DNA of 64,000 nucleotides from Ancylobacter radicis (GTDB taxonomy: Bacteria; Pseudomonadota; Alphaproteobacteria; Rhizobiales; Xanthobacteraceae), in NCBI RefSeq assembly GCF_018449475.1, contig NZ_JAHCQH010000014.1, forward strand, positions 372,001 through 436,000, read 5' to 3'. The translations under genes were made by a program, and so were the position numbers. This document shows, piece after piece, positions 56,581 through 64,000 of this stretch. Each line of letters starts with the position of its first letter. Position 1 is the stretch's first letter. The notes under the pieces were generated by a model. It worked only from the letters and a program-made list of their open reading frames with translations, was not told the origin of the DNA and made no database searches.

Positions 56581-57159
56581 CTACCAGCCGACCAGCAGAT
56601 CGACCAGCATCCCCGCCGCCAGCGCGACGATGAGGCTGATGCCGAGCGCGATCACAACGGAAATGCGGGTCTGGCGCTGCAGCCGACGATTCTTTGTCGT
56701 AAAGCCGAGCGCCTCGACCGCTTCGGCGATGGCCTCGGCCGGCCCGCTCCAGACGCGCTGTCCGTCGGGGACGATCATTAGGTTCTCGGGCTTGCCGAAA
56801 TCCTCCACCAGACGCCCCTGCCCGTCTCTGCCCTGCGGACCGGCAGCTATCCTCTCGATCAGCGCGCGCGGCTCGTTCGACCAGAGGAAGAACGGCTTGC
56901 CAAGCGCCTCGGCATAACCGATCTCGAACGCGGTGCCGGGGTCCATGTGCTCTCCCCGGAAGGGTGAGATGTCGGCAATGACCGCGTCGGCGTCGTGGAT
57001 CATGGCGATGCAGCGGCGGCGGATATTGTCCGCGGCAACATCGAGCGGATAGAGCCCCTGCGCGCCCTGCGCTTCGCACAATGCCTTCAGTTCGGCGCCG
57101 CGCTCAGCGGCATCGGGCCGAAACACGTCGGGACCCGCGAGATAAAGGCGCAGTTGCAT
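56581..57159 (-). CDS. Nucleoside 2-deoxyribosyltransferase-like protein with C-terminal membrane helix
   Basis: A 192-residue protein. Residues about 1-150 match nucleoside 2-deoxyribosyltransferases: LRLYLAGPDVFRPDAAERG, DNIRRRCIAMIHDADAVIADISPFRGEHMDPGTAFEIGYAEALGK, where Asp and Glu of the active site are present. A basic linker (NRRLQRQTR) and a hydrophobic segment (about 167-188, ISVVIALGISLIVALAAGML) follow, an unusual addition that would tether the enzyme to the inner membrane. The role in deoxynucleoside salvage is inferred. ATG 57159 (MQLRLYLAG) is the reasonable start. Confidence 0.83.
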   Translation of the reverse strand: MQLRLYLAGPDVFRPDAAERGAELKALCEAQGAQGLYPLDVAADNIRRRCIAMIHDADAVIADISPFRGEHMDPGTAFEIGYAEALGKPFFLWSNEPRALIERIAAGPQGRDGQGRLVEDFGKPENLMIVPDGQRVWSGPAEAIAEAVEALGFTTKNRRLQRQTRISVVIALGISLIVALAAGMLVDLLVGW

Positions 57160-57259
57160 GCGTTGTTTCCTGATGCTGTTGGGCGAGGACCCATGCGGCG
57201 GCAGGTTTAGTCCCCCGGCGAGCCTACGCGCAATTGTTCGAAGCGGATCGCGTAGCGCC

Positions 57260-57949
57260 TCACCGGCCAGCCAAGACGCTGAACAGATCGGGTTCGCGCG
57301 CGGGCGGCGGATCCTCCCTGGCGCCACGAGCGACAATCATCAACGCGGTGTCCGGGAGCGGACGCTGAAGCGCGCGGGCCTCGCTCCAGGGGGCGCGCAG
57401 CCACGTCTCCCATTCGTCCGGCGTGGTCAGGATGACCGGCATCGCCTTGGGATGAATGGGAGCGACCACGCCATTCGGTTCGGTGGTGAGAAAGCCGAAC
57501 AACTCCGTGGAGACGGGGCCTTCCTTGATCTTGCGTACGCCCGTCCAGCTTGTCCAAAGGCCGGCGAAGAAGGCGAGCGGCCGGCTTTCGTCGCGGGCGA
57601 ACCACACGGGCTCATGCGTCGCGACGGCGTTCTCGGAGAAGCTGGTGAACGGCACCAGGCAGCGATTCTCCGGCATCAGCCATCCTCGCCAATGGGCCGA
57701 GTCGCTATTGCGGATGTTGGTGATGCCCGGATCGCGTCCCCTGCCCTCGATCAGAAACGACGGCGAGGGCATGCCCCATCGGGCACGAACGAGTTCGCGC
57801 CCCTGCCCCATGCGCTGGCGCACGATGGGTGCGGGATAATCGGGAAAGATGGCCGGCTGCGGCGCCAGGTTTCCAGCGGCATTGGTGAACGGCCCGACCA
57901 GATCGGCGATGGCCCGGAGGTCGCTCTTATGGCTGTAGAGATTGCACAT
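57260..57949 (-). CDS. SOS-response-associated protein SRAP/YedK (abasic-site DNA-protein crosslink sensor)
   Basis: A 229-residue SRAP protein that forms a thiazolidine crosslink to abasic sites in single-stranded DNA. The mature catalytic Cys2 follows Met1 (MCNLYSH), with the asparagine region ITNIRNSDS, a SFSE stretch carrying the conserved glutamate and [11 protein letters not shown] with the histidine. Length is normal. Most family members are encoded alone, as here. Confidence 0.93.
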   Translation of the reverse strand: MCNLYSHKSDLRAIADLVGPFTNAAGNLAPQPAIFPDYPAPIVRQRMGQGRELVRARWGMPSPSFLIEGRGRDPGITNIRNSDSAHWRGWLMPENRCLVPFTSFSENAVATHEPVWFARDESRPLAFFAGLWTSWTGVRKIKEGPVSTELFGFLTTEPNGVVAPIHPKAMPVILTTPDEWETWLRAPWSEARALQRPLPDTALMIVARGAREDPPPAREPDLFSVLAGR

Positions 57950-58164
57950 CTGTCAAAGCTAGATCGCCGCGATACCGTAGCCAAGCCGATCGGCGACGAC
58001 GCAAGGCGCGGCCCGGCTTCGCTCAGCGGGTGCCATCAGCGCCACCACCTTCTGCCGACCAGCCGGCAACCTCCATCAGGCCCGATCGGCCCGGTATCAA
58101 GATGGGGTTGAAAGCACCACCCTCACCTGTTCTCATCCGCCAACTCACGCAACGGAATGTCGGC

Positions 58165-58251
58165 ATGGGCGAAGGATCATTTCTCTTCAAGGCCGCGCTG
58201 GTCGTGCTCACCTTGGGCGTCCTCGCCTATATGTTCCGCATCCTGGGTTGA
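58165..58251 (+). CDS. Possible micro-ORF, 28-residue membrane peptide
   Basis: A short frame MGEGSFLFKAALVVLTLGVL then AYMFRILG has one hydrophobic helix. It is preceded by a weak GGAA about 10 nt upstream and lies in a gap between SRAP and tRNA-Arg on the opposite strand to both. A longer in-frame start exists at 58030. It may be a chance frame. Confidence 0.3.
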   Translation: MGEGSFLFKAALVVLTLGVLAYMFRILG

Positions 58252-58449
58252 GGATCCCGATGAAGCTCGGGCGGGCGGAACTGTTTTGAGGAGAAGACGG
58301 GCGCATCAGGCCTGCCGCCGGAGGGATGATATATCCGGCGATGATATTGATTTTATTGGATTGTTTTCGAGTAAAAGCCGCATCGCTACAGGCATGGCCA
58401 CGACCTGTGGCTACAGGCCGGGCCAGCCCGTCGGTACAGAAGCGTGGCA

Positions 58450-58526
58450 TGGCGACCGCGGCTGGGCTCGAACCAGCGACCTGCCGCTTAGAAGGCGGCT
58501 GCTCTATCCAGCTGAGCTACGCGGCC
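58450..58526 (-). tRNA. tRNA-Arg (anticodon TCT)
   Basis: Reverse complement gives GGCCGCG...CGCGGTC acceptor stem, D-arm TAGCTCAGCTGGATAGAGCA, anticodon stem GCCGC/GCGGC with loop CTTCTAA (anticodon TCT), T-arm CGCTGG-TTCGAGC-CCAGC, discriminator G and encoded CCA. Only 16 bp separate it from the NDUFS4-like gene upstream. Confidence 0.97.
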
Positions 58527-58542
58527 AAGCTCTGCCGGGCGA

Positions 58543-58848
58543 TCAGTGGGTCCACTGACCCATGCGGCGGAAGCTGAAATTGTCGGAATAGGCGATGCGG
58601 CGGCGCACCGGTTCCTTGGGCTCCTGTACCTGGTAGGCGATGCCATGCTTTTCGGCATAGGCCACCGCTTCTTCCTTGGTCTCGAAGCGCAGGCGAAGCT
58701 GGCTGTTCATGTCGGCGGAGCTGGTATAGCCCATGAGAGGCTCAACCTGACGGGGCGTCTCAGGCTCATAGTCCAACACCCAGAGCTTGGTCTTGGCCGT
58801 GCCCGACTGCATCGCATTGCGGGTCGGCTTATAAATGCGCGCAACCAT
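58543..58848 (-). CDS. NADH dehydrogenase (complex I) NDUFS4/21-kDa-type accessory subunit
   Basis: A 101-residue protein of the ETC complex I subunit family, the bacterial counterpart of mitochondrial NDUFS4, found in alphaproteobacteria. Key sequence: ARIYKPTRNAMQSGTAKTKLWVLDYEPETPR, LMGYTSSADMNSQLRLRFETKEEAVAYAEKHG and NFSFRRMGQWTH. It is expected to stabilise the N-module of complex I. It lies between tRNA-Pro(TGG) and tRNA-Arg(TCT), far from any nuo genes here. Confidence 0.93.
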   Translation of the reverse strand: MVARIYKPTRNAMQSGTAKTKLWVLDYEPETPRQVEPLMGYTSSADMNSQLRLRFETKEEAVAYAEKHGIAYQVQEPKEPVRRRIAYSDNFSFRRMGQWTH

Positions 58849-58895
58849 TCAACTCGCTCCCATCGCCTCATGCCGGCGAATTTCGCACGCCTGGG

Positions 58896-58972
58896 TGGTC
58901 GGGGCAGCAGGATTCGAACCTGCGACCTGAAGTTCCCAAAACTTCCGCGCTACCGGGCTGCGCTATACCCCG
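58896..58972 (-). tRNA. tRNA-Pro (anticodon TGG)
   Basis: Reverse complement folds with acceptor CGGGGTA/TGCCCCG, anticodon stem GAAGT/ACTTC with loop TTTGGGA (anticodon TGG), T-arm CGCAG-TTCGAATC region, discriminator A and encoded CCA. It is upstream of the complex I subunit gene by 47 bp. Confidence 0.97.
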
Positions 58973-59058
58973 ACACTCGGCGGCGTGGCCACCCGCCTGC
59001 ACAGCGGCATCGCATCCGCGCGGCGCGCCGTCAAGCCACTCGCGCCGCCCATATCGGC

Positions 59059-59556
59059 CTATGGACGCGCGAACAGACGGTGCTCGACCATGTCGCCGAC
59101 AGCAATGCCACGCGCGCGCACCGTACCCGCCGGCAATTCCAGCACCGCCCGCACCGAAACGCCCGACGAGATCGTCTCGGTCGAGAGCGGCACCGTATCG
59201 GTGGTGATGGAGGCGATACGCCCATCCGAGCGGATGAACAGCATATCGAGCGGGATATAGGTGTTCTTCATCCACATATAGACCGGCTGGTCGACGTTGA
59301 AATCGAACAACATGCCGGCATCCGGCGCCAGTTCGGTACGGTACATGAGCCCCTTCGAGCGTTCCGCCGGCGTGGTCGCCATCTCCACGGTGAACCGTAT
59401 CGGGCCGGTGCGGGTGTTGATGGTCAGCGGATCAAAGCTGGCCGCGTGCGTGACGGTCGCGGCCGCCAGCATGCCGAGAAGGAACAGGAGGATACAGAAG
59501 CCGCGCAGCGGCGCGGCCGCGATTAGCGCAGCCCCCGGCAAAGAACGAGACGTCAT
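59059..59556 (-). CDS. DUF192 family exported protein
   Basis: A 165-residue protein with an N-terminal hydrophobic signal or anchor (about 17-38) and a DUF192 domain: FTVEMATTPAERSKGLMYRTELAPDAGMLFDF, then MWMKNTYIPLDMLFI and VRAVLELPAGTVRARGIAVGD. Function unknown. It follows the cold-shock gene by 26 bp on the same strand, a recurring pairing in Rhizobiales. Confidence 0.9.
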   Translation of the reverse strand: MTSRSLPGAALIAAAPLRGFCILLFLLGMLAAATVTHAASFDPLTINTRTGPIRFTVEMATTPAERSKGLMYRTELAPDAGMLFDFNVDQPVYMWMKNTYIPLDMLFIRSDGRIASITTDTVPLSTETISSGVSVRAVLELPAGTVRARGIAVGDMVEHRLFARP

Positions 59557-59582
59557 GATGTCGAGAGCGCGGAGCGCCTTCC

Positions 59583-60182
59583 CTAGTGCGACAAGGGCGT
59601 GGTTGCCCCGTCTGGCCGGACTTCTGCCGCCATCAGCCCCTTTGGGCCGGGGCCGAAGCGGACCATCACCATCTGTCCCGGCCGCAATTCGGTCAAGCCA
59701 TGTCGGCGCAGGGTCTCCATATGGACGAAAATGTCCTCGGTGCCCTCACCACGCGACAGAAAGCCGAAGCCCCGCAGCCGGTTGAACCACTTCACCCAGG
59801 CGCGCTCGAACCCGCCCTCCGGCTGGACGACCACATGCGTGCGGGCCTGCGGCAATTGCGAATGATGCAGCGCCGTCGACGAATCCATAGACAGGACCCG
59901 CAGCGCCTGAAAGCCACGTTCGCGCGCCACGGCCTCACACACCACGCGCGCGCCTTCCTGGGCGGTGGTGAAGCCGCCGCGGCGCAGGCACGTCACATGC
60001 AGCAGCACGTCGCGGCCGCCCCCATCGGGCACCACAAAACCGTAGCCCTTGGACACATCGAACCATTTGATCGTGCCGGCGATCTGGACGACGCCAACCT
60101 CCGGCCGATCGGTCGATTCATCGGCATTCAGCGAGCCGTGCTCGTCCAAGCCATAACGTGGCAGAGTACCGTCCGAAACCAT
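59583..60182 (-). CDS. Cold-shock protein with two cold-shock domains
   Basis: A 199-residue nucleic-acid-binding protein made of two CSDs. The first (about 33-97) has GTIKWFDVSKGYGFVVPDGGGRDVLLHV; the second (about 127-190) has AWVKWFNRLRGFGFLSRGEGTEDIFVHME. RNP-1-like motifs KGYGFV and RGFGFL are present. The acidic 30-residue N-terminus and linker are variable. Double-CSD forms are typical of alphaproteobacteria; RNA chaperoning is the inferred role. Confidence 0.93.
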   Translation of the reverse strand: MVSDGTLPRYGLDEHGSLNADESTDRPEVGVVQIAGTIKWFDVSKGYGFVVPDGGGRDVLLHVTCLRRGGFTTAQEGARVVCEAVARERGFQALRVLSMDSSTALHHSQLPQARTHVVVQPEGGFERAWVKWFNRLRGFGFLSRGEGTEDIFVHMETLRRHGLTELRPGQMVMVRFGPGPKGLMAAEVRPDGATTPLSH

Positions 60183-60333
60183 CGGCCACTTACCTCCGCG
60201 AACGCCGCGCCCCGCCGCTTGACCAGCGCCCTATGATTCTATCGAACGAAGCATAGCACCCGATCTCGCCACGAAAACACCCAAATTGATTCGCGGCAGA
60301 CAGTGGCGACGGATCAACGAGTTAGCTGCCACC

Positions 60334-61101
60334 TCACGGCTCAAGTGCCGCTTCCAGCACCTCGCCGATGTCGGCATGGATAACGAGATCGGCCACCGCG
60401 TCGAGCGGCGTCGGTTCGCGATTGATGATGACCAGCGTCGCGCCATGCCGCTTGGCTTCCACGGGAAAGCCCGCGGCGGGCCACACCACGAGCGATGAAC
60501 CGATGGCGAGGAAGGTGTCGCAGGCGCGCGTCAACTCGCGCGCCTGTGCCATCGCCGCCGCCGGCATGGGCTGGCCGAAGGAGATGGTCGCCGTCTTGAT
60601 GGGGCCCTGGCAGGCGGGGCAGTCCGGGGCGCGCGCGTCATTCGCCTCGAAGCGTCGGCGCACCCAGTCAATCTCATAGCGCGCGGCGCATTCAAGGCAG
60701 TGGGCATAGGTCGTATTGCCGTGCAGTTCCAACAGATGCTGGTCAGGAACACCCGCAGCCTGATGAAGCCCGTCTATATTCTGGGTGACGATGCCGGCAA
60801 GACGGCGCTCCGCGACCAGCCGCTGCAACACCCGGTGGCCACGTCCGGGCTCGGCGCCAGCAAAGGCGGCGTCCAAGGCGAGGCGCCGTCGCCAGGCTTC
60901 ATCGCGCATGTCGCGCCGCGCCAGAAAGGTCTCGAAGTCGATCGGCCGGTTGCGGGCCCACAGCCCTCCCGGCGAGCGGAAATCGGGGATGCCGCACTCG
61001 GTGGAGATGCCCGCGCCGGTGAAGGCGACGCCCCGACGCATATGCGTCAAGATCGCCCTCAGTTCGGCGCAGGCGGCCTTGATGTCATGATCCGCCGTCA
61101 T
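60334..61101 (-). CDS. cobB: NAD-dependent protein deacylase, sirtuin family
   Basis: A 255-residue Sir2-family enzyme. NAD-binding [20 protein letters not shown], catalytic [12 protein letters not shown] with His in [11 protein letters not shown], a zinc site formed by CLEC and CPAC, and the C-terminal [15 protein letters not shown] and INREPTPLD. It removes acetyl or related acyl groups from lysines. ATG 61101 is the start; the longer open frame upstream lies over gloA, so it is a shadow. It is divergent from gloA by 54 bp. Confidence 0.94.
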   Translation of the reverse strand: MTADHDIKAACAELRAILTHMRRGVAFTGAGISTECGIPDFRSPGGLWARNRPIDFETFLARRDMRDEAWRRRLALDAAFAGAEPGRGHRVLQRLVAERRLAGIVTQNIDGLHQAAGVPDQHLLELHGNTTYAHCLECAARYEIDWVRRRFEANDARAPDCPACQGPIKTATISFGQPMPAAAMAQARELTRACDTFLAIGSSLVVWPAAGFPVEAKRHGATLVIINREPTPLDAVADLVIHADIGEVLEAALEP

Positions 61102-61155
61102 ATGTTGCGACCACTTCCCGGCTGGCGCTGGCCGCCACAGCTCGCAAGAGGACAC

Positions 61156-61578
61156 ATGAAGTACCTTCACACCATGGTGCGCGTCACCGACATCGACGCC
61201 TCGCTCGATTTCTACGTCAACAAGCTGGGGCTGGAGGAGGTACGCCGCAAGGAGGTGCCGCAGGGCCGCTTCACCCTGATCTTCCTTGCCGCCCCGAGCC
61301 AGGCGGGCGTCGCCGAGGTCGAGCTGACCTATAATTGGGATCCCGAGCCCTATGGCGAAGGCCGCAATTTTGGCCATCTCGCCTTCGAGGTGGATGATAT
61401 CTACGCGACCTGCCAGAAGCTTCAGGATGCGGGCGTTACCATCAACCGCCCCCCGCGCGACGGCAACATGGCGTTCGTGCGCTCCCCCGACAACATCTCC
61501 ATCGAGCTCCTTCAAAAGGGCCCCGCCCTGCCCGCTCAGGAGCCCTGGGCCTCGATGCCGAATACCGGCAAATGGTAA
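61156..61578 (+). CDS. gloA: Lactoylglutathione lyase (glyoxalase I)
   Basis: A 140-residue VOC metalloenzyme that detoxifies methylglyoxal. Seen: [39 protein letters not shown] with the first metal His, [31 protein letters not shown] with Glu and His ligands, and [11 protein letters not shown] with the last glutamate. GAGGAC lies just before ATG 61156. Length normal for proteobacterial GloA. Confidence 0.95.
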   Translation: MKYLHTMVRVTDIDASLDFYVNKLGLEEVRRKEVPQGRFTLIFLAAPSQAGVAEVELTYNWDPEPYGEGRNFGHLAFEVDDIYATCQKLQDAGVTINRPPRDGNMAFVRSPDNISIELLQKGPALPAQEPWASMPNTGKW

Positions 61579-61693
61579 TTCGTCGCGAGGCATTCCGCAG
61601 GCCGTGACGACGGGATGCCTTGGCGGGAACGATGACCCCGCAGGCGCCCGTTCCACACCATGATCACCTGTGGATGACACCCTGCGAGGTATC

Positions 61694-61722
61694 TTGTGCG
61701 CCGGCCGTCTCGCCCCTATAAG
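61694..61722 (+). promoter_or_regulatory. Sigma-70-type promoter of tRNA-Glu
   Basis: TTGTGC (61694-61699), a 17-bp spacer and TATAAG (61717-61722) are spaced as for a housekeeping promoter, and the tRNA begins 12 bp later. The -10 box is close to consensus, the -35 matches 4 of 6. Confidence 0.7.
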
Positions 61723-61734
61723 GGCCCGGCCTGC

Positions 61735-61809
61735 GCGCCCTTCGTCTATCGGTTAGGACGCCACCCTTTCACGGTGGAGAGAGGGGTTCGACTCCCCTAG
61801 GGCGCGCCA
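61735..61809 (+). tRNA. tRNA-Glu (anticodon TTC)
   Basis: Folds with acceptor GCGCCCT/AGGGCGC, D-arm GTCTATCGGTTAGGAC, anticodon stem CCACC/GGTGG with loop CTTTCAC (anticodon TTC), T-arm AGGGG-TTCGACT-CCCCT, discriminator G and encoded CCA. The gap behind it (61810-62093) carries the regulator's operator but no gene. Confidence 0.97.
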
Positions 61810-62010
61810 CTTCCGTACAAAACCGCGAACACCCGGCTGGGTGGCGCGGTCGGCGAGTACGACCATTTCCTCAATATCCCGATGATCCGCTCTGCGTGAA
61901 GCGGCTGCGCCTCATCCGCTGGCTCTCTCAATGGACCAGAACTAACCGCAAGCTGGATTGCCTTGCGCGGGCAACGTCAGGACGGGCGGAACGAGGCCGC
62001 ACCGATAACT

Positions 62011-62022
62011 TTCCTATAGGAA
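62011..62022. promoter_or_regulatory. Putative operator TTCCTATAGGAA upstream of XRE-cupin regulator
   Basis: A perfect 12-bp palindrome 71 bp upstream of the regulator's start. The same element with one mismatch occurs before the adjacent transporter gene (62739-62750), so it is a candidate autoregulatory site of the XRE-cupin protein. Confidence 0.55.
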
Positions 62023-62093
62023 TGTATTGTTCGTTTGCTGCCGTAGTGTTCTGATAGCGGCTGTTGGTCCGCATTCCTGTCGGAGACGCCGCG

Positions 62094-62714
62094 ATGGACG
62101 TTAAGGCCGATAAGGCCGATGGAATCGAACTCGGCGTTCGGGTGCGTGGTCTGCGGACCCGTGCTGGCCTCACCATCAAGCAGGTGGCCGAACGGGCGGG
62201 CATCTCGCCGTCGGCAATCTCGAAAATCGAGAACAGCCTGCTCTCGCCGACCTATGACAACATCATCCGCCTCGCCCAAGGGCTTGGCGTCGATATCTCC
62301 GAACTGTTCTCCTCCGCGCGCAAACAGGCGCCGCATGGCCGTCGGTCCCTCACGCGGGCAGGTGGAGGCGACTACATCCGCACACGCGCCTATACGCTGG
62401 AGATGCTGTGCTCGGACCTCACCGCCAAGCGCATGCAGCCGATGAAGGCGCGGCTGCGGGCGCATGAGGCCCATGAGTTCGGCAGTCTCGTCGCCCATGC
62501 CGGCGAGGAAATCGTGCTGGTGCTGAAGGGCCGCGTGACGCTGCTCACCGAATTCTACGCGCCGGTGACCCTCGAAGAGGGCGACAGCGTCTATTTCGAC
62601 AGCACGATGGGGCACGCCCTCCTGAGCGCAGGCGCGGAGGACGCGGAGATTTTCTGGGTCTGCGCCGCCGATCAAAGCCTCCGTTTCGACGAGACGCCGC
62701 CGGAAACTCCTTGA
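62094..62714 (+). CDS. XRE-family transcriptional regulator with cupin sensor domain
   Basis: A 206-residue regulator. The helix-turn-helix (about 17-72: GVRVRGLRTRAGLTIKQVAERAGISPSAISKIENSLLSPTYDNIIRLAQGL) is followed by a cupin-2 fold (about 118-195: AHEFGSLVAHAGEEIVLVLKGRVTL and LEEGDSVYFDSTMGHALLSAG) similar to PuuR-like sensors of small ligands. It directly precedes an amino-acid ABC transporter whose promoter carries its likely operator; repression with ligand release is the reasonable model. ATG 62094 with GGAG upstream. Confidence 0.88.
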   Translation: MDVKADKADGIELGVRVRGLRTRAGLTIKQVAERAGISPSAISKIENSLLSPTYDNIIRLAQGLGVDISELFSSARKQAPHGRRSLTRAGGGDYIRTRAYTLEMLCSDLTAKRMQPMKARLRAHEAHEFGSLVAHAGEEIVLVLKGRVTLLTEFYAPVTLEEGDSVYFDSTMGHALLSAGAEDAEIFWVCAADQSLRFDETPPETP

Positions 62715-62737
62715 CACTTTCTCATTGGGAATAAAAT
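62711..62737 (+). promoter_or_regulatory. Putative promoter of the ABC transporter operon
   Basis: A consensus -35, TTGACA (62711-62716), overlaps the stop codon of the regulator gene. A TAAAAT at 62732-62737 could be -10, but the spacer is only 15 bp, so the exact -10 is uncertain. The palindrome at 62739-62750 lies right at the expected start site, suiting repression. Confidence 0.45.
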
Positions 62738-62738
62738 G

Positions 62739-62750
62739 TTCCTATAAGAA
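62739..62750. promoter_or_regulatory. Putative operator TTCCTATAAGAA before the ABC transporter
   Basis: Eleven of twelve bases match the palindrome in front of the XRE-cupin gene (62011-62022). It sits 57 bp upstream of the binding-protein start and beside the promoter-like elements, supporting control by the adjacent regulator. Confidence 0.52.
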
Positions 62751-62807
62751 ACTCCCATCAAAACCCCAAAATGAACGCCTTGCCATCCATTTCCAGAGGA
62801 TGATCAC

Positions 62808-63677
62808 ATGACCGAAAATGTCGGTAACCGCCGCACCTTCCTGGCCGCCGGATCGCTTGTCGGGGCGGCTGCCGTCCTTGGCGCCGGCTCCGGCCCGGTG
62901 CTCGCCCAGGACGCCCCCGCCGGCAGTACGCTCAAGGCGATCCGGGATCGCGGCGAACTCCGCATCGGTGTCGCACCGGGCGAGCCGTGGTTCTACAAGG
63001 ACCAGCGGTCCGGTGAGTGGTATGGCCTCGGCTGGGGCGCCGGCGTCGCGGTGGCGAAGGAACTCGGCGTGAAGCCGGTTCCGGTCGAGACCACCTGGGG
63101 CAATGCGGTGGCCGCTTTGCAGGCCGGCCAGTTCGACGTCATGTTCACCATGGATGCGACGCCGCAGCGGGCTCTGGCGGTGGATTTCCCCGTGCAGCCC
63201 ATGTTCTGGTACGCGCAGGGCGTTCTGCTCGCCGACGGCGTGACGGCCAGCACTTGGGAGGAGATGAACAAGCCGGAATTCCGCATCGGCGTGGTGCTCG
63301 GCACGTCGCCGGATCGCGACATAACGGTGCGCCTGCCCAAGGCGACCATCGAGCGTTTCCCCAGCGCGGACGAGACCGGCGCGGCCTTCATCGCCGGGCG
63401 CATGGACGGCATCTCGCTGTTCCACCCGGCCTTGGTGATGCTGCAGTCGCGGCTCAAGCGGGGCAAGGTGATCCTGCCGCAGCCGCTGCGCGAATCCCCG
63501 TCCAGCGCCGCGGTGCCGAACGTTGCCGACAAGAGCTGGCGCGACTGGCTCGGCGTCTGCCTCGGCTATTTCTACGCCACCGGCCAGACGCAAAAGATCT
63601 TCGAGGACTATCTCGCCTTCCGCGGCATCGATCCGGCCTCGACGCCGGCGATCATGCGCGAACGCTGGAAGGCCTGA
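62808..63677 (+). CDS. Amino-acid ABC transporter substrate-binding protein (family 3)
   Basis: A 289-residue exported solute-binding protein. The N-terminus has a twin-arginine-like signal (NRRTFLAAGSLVGAAAVLG), less common for this family. The mature fold: AIRDRGELRIGVAPGEPWFYKD, then AALQAGQFDVMFTMDATPQRALAVDFPVQPMF and GVVLGTSPDRD; C-terminal KSWRDWLGVCLGYFYATGQTQKIFEDYLAFRGID. Ligand is unknown; overall pattern fits polar amino acids. GAGGAT precedes ATG 62808. The cognate permease follows. Confidence 0.9.
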   Translation: MTENVGNRRTFLAAGSLVGAAAVLGAGSGPVLAQDAPAGSTLKAIRDRGELRIGVAPGEPWFYKDQRSGEWYGLGWGAGVAVAKELGVKPVPVETTWGNAVAALQAGQFDVMFTMDATPQRALAVDFPVQPMFWYAQGVLLADGVTASTWEEMNKPEFRIGVVLGTSPDRDITVRLPKATIERFPSADETGAAFIAGRMDGISLFHPALVMLQSRLKRGKVILPQPLRESPSSAAVPNVADKSWRDWLGVCLGYFYATGQTQKIFEDYLAFRGIDPASTPAIMRERWKA

Positions 63678-63689
63678 TTATCCCTCGAT

Positions 63690-63724
63690 CGGCGCGCCGC
63701 CTGAATCCGGCGCGCCGTTTTATT
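63690..63724 (+). terminator. Stem-loop terminator/attenuator between binding protein and permease
   Basis: CGGCGCGCCG (63690-63699), an 8-nt loop and CGGCGCGCCG (63708-63717) form a 10-bp stem followed by TTTTATTATT. It is 12 bp after the binding-protein stop. In such operons it often lowers permease expression relative to the binding protein, by partial termination or 3'-end protection. Confidence 0.8.
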
Positions 63725-63767
63725 ATTGCGCCCGTCCGCTCATCGCAGCCCGGCAAGGCCGAACCGA

Positions 63768-64000
63768 ATGCAATATGTGTGGGACTTCCGGCCGGTATGG
63801 CTGAACTTCGGCGTTTTGCTGGAAGGGCTGGTCAACACGCTGAAGCTTTCCGGCTTCTCGATCGGACTCGGCCTCGCCATCGGGCTTGTCCTCGCCATGG
63901 GCCGGCTGGCGCCGTCGCGTATCGTTTCAATCCCCGCGACCGCGATCATCGAATTCTACCGCAACACCCCGCCGCTGGTGCATTTCTTCTGGTATTTCTA
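63768..64000 (+). CDS. Amino-acid ABC transporter permease, 5' part (3' end outside window)
   Basis: The first 77 codons of a HisM/GlnP-type permease run off the window: MQYVWDFRPVWLNFGVLLEG, then LVNTLKLSGFSIGLGLAIGLVLAMGRL, and IEFYRNTPPLVHFFWYF, the EFxRxTPPLV pattern being diagnostic of the polar-amino-acid permease family. It is followed presumably by a second permease and an ATPase. ATG 63768 begins at the standard position relative to helix one. Confidence 0.92.
   Translation, partial: MQYVWDFRPVWLNFGVLLEGLVNTLKLSGFSIGLGLAIGLVLAMGRLAPSRIVSIPATAIIEFYRNTPPLVHFFWYF

Noticed and set aside
61810-61915. Short plus-strand frame after tRNA-Glu (about 61850-61900) as a possible prophage or integrase remnant at a tRNA 3' end
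   Set aside because: Too short to identify, with no attachment-site repeat of the tRNA end found downstream.

Overview
The window is a GC-rich chromosomal stretch of an alphaproteobacterium, most likely order Hyphomicrobiales (Rhizobiales) and perhaps family Xanthobacteraceae. The order-level call rests on gene content and order: glyA-nrdR-ribD-ribE-ribH-nusB-thiL, pyrE-pdxJ-acpS-lepB-rnc-era-recO with rsh-rpoZ, plsX-fabH-ihfA-merR, an LdtR-type MarR regulator beside a DUF6163-type membrane protein, and an NDUFS4-like complex I subunit between tRNA genes. The family-level guess is weak. There are no rRNA genes, phage genes, insertion sequences or CRISPR arrays; this is mainly housekeeping chromosome, with novelty limited to individual proteins and operator-like sites.

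Layout. 1-9.7 kb: 3' part of uvrA, heme A synthase, a small DUF2842 protein, a Wzz-like protein with a degenerate kinase-like domain, a SulP transporter, tRNA-Pro(GGG), a membrane protein, a nitroreductase and an ALDH7-type dehydrogenase. 10-15.4 kb: an RlpA-like protein, then a minus-strand operon (cytochrome bc1 chaperone, DUF177, plsX, fabH, ihfA, merR-like) joining lipid synthesis, envelope and nucleoid functions. 15.5-18.3 kb: bamE, a D-amino-acid dehydrogenase and an orphan amino-acid binding protein. 18.3-24 kb: the riboflavin/glycine operon. 24-33 kb: acetylpolyamine deacetylase-like protein, ldtR, DUF6163, an HIBYL-CoA hydrolase-like protein, hemB, a lipoprotein/LivH composite, ilvA, RDD and the N-end-rule leucyltransferase.

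33-45 kb: parC, a small secreted protein, the recO-to-pyrE operon, a transglutaminase-like protein, a CsbD-like small protein, rsh and rpoZ. 45-49.7 kb: NYN nuclease plus family-5 uracil-DNA glycosylase, divergent epmA/efp (the modifying enzyme beside its substrate), smpB and dapA. 50-58 kb: lytic transglycosylase, a large OmpA-like repeat protein followed by two very small membrane proteins, an M29 aminopeptidase, a membrane-tailed nucleoside deoxyribosyltransferase and a SRAP protein. 58-62 kb: tRNA-Arg(TCT), NDUFS4-like subunit, tRNA-Pro(TGG), DUF192, a double cold-shock protein, sirtuin, gloA and tRNA-Glu(TTC). 62-64 kb: an XRE-cupin regulator in front of an amino-acid ABC transporter cut off by the window end; the same 12-bp palindrome, TTCCTATAGGAA, sits before the regulator and, with one mismatch, before the transporter.

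Observations most worth a second look are the LivH-type permease with a lipoprotein-like N-terminal extension, the four-repeat OmpA-like protein with two micro-proteins beneath it, the XRE-cupin operator pair, and two isolated perfect palindromes (17 bp before the RlpA-like gene; 19 bp between parC and a small secreted protein).
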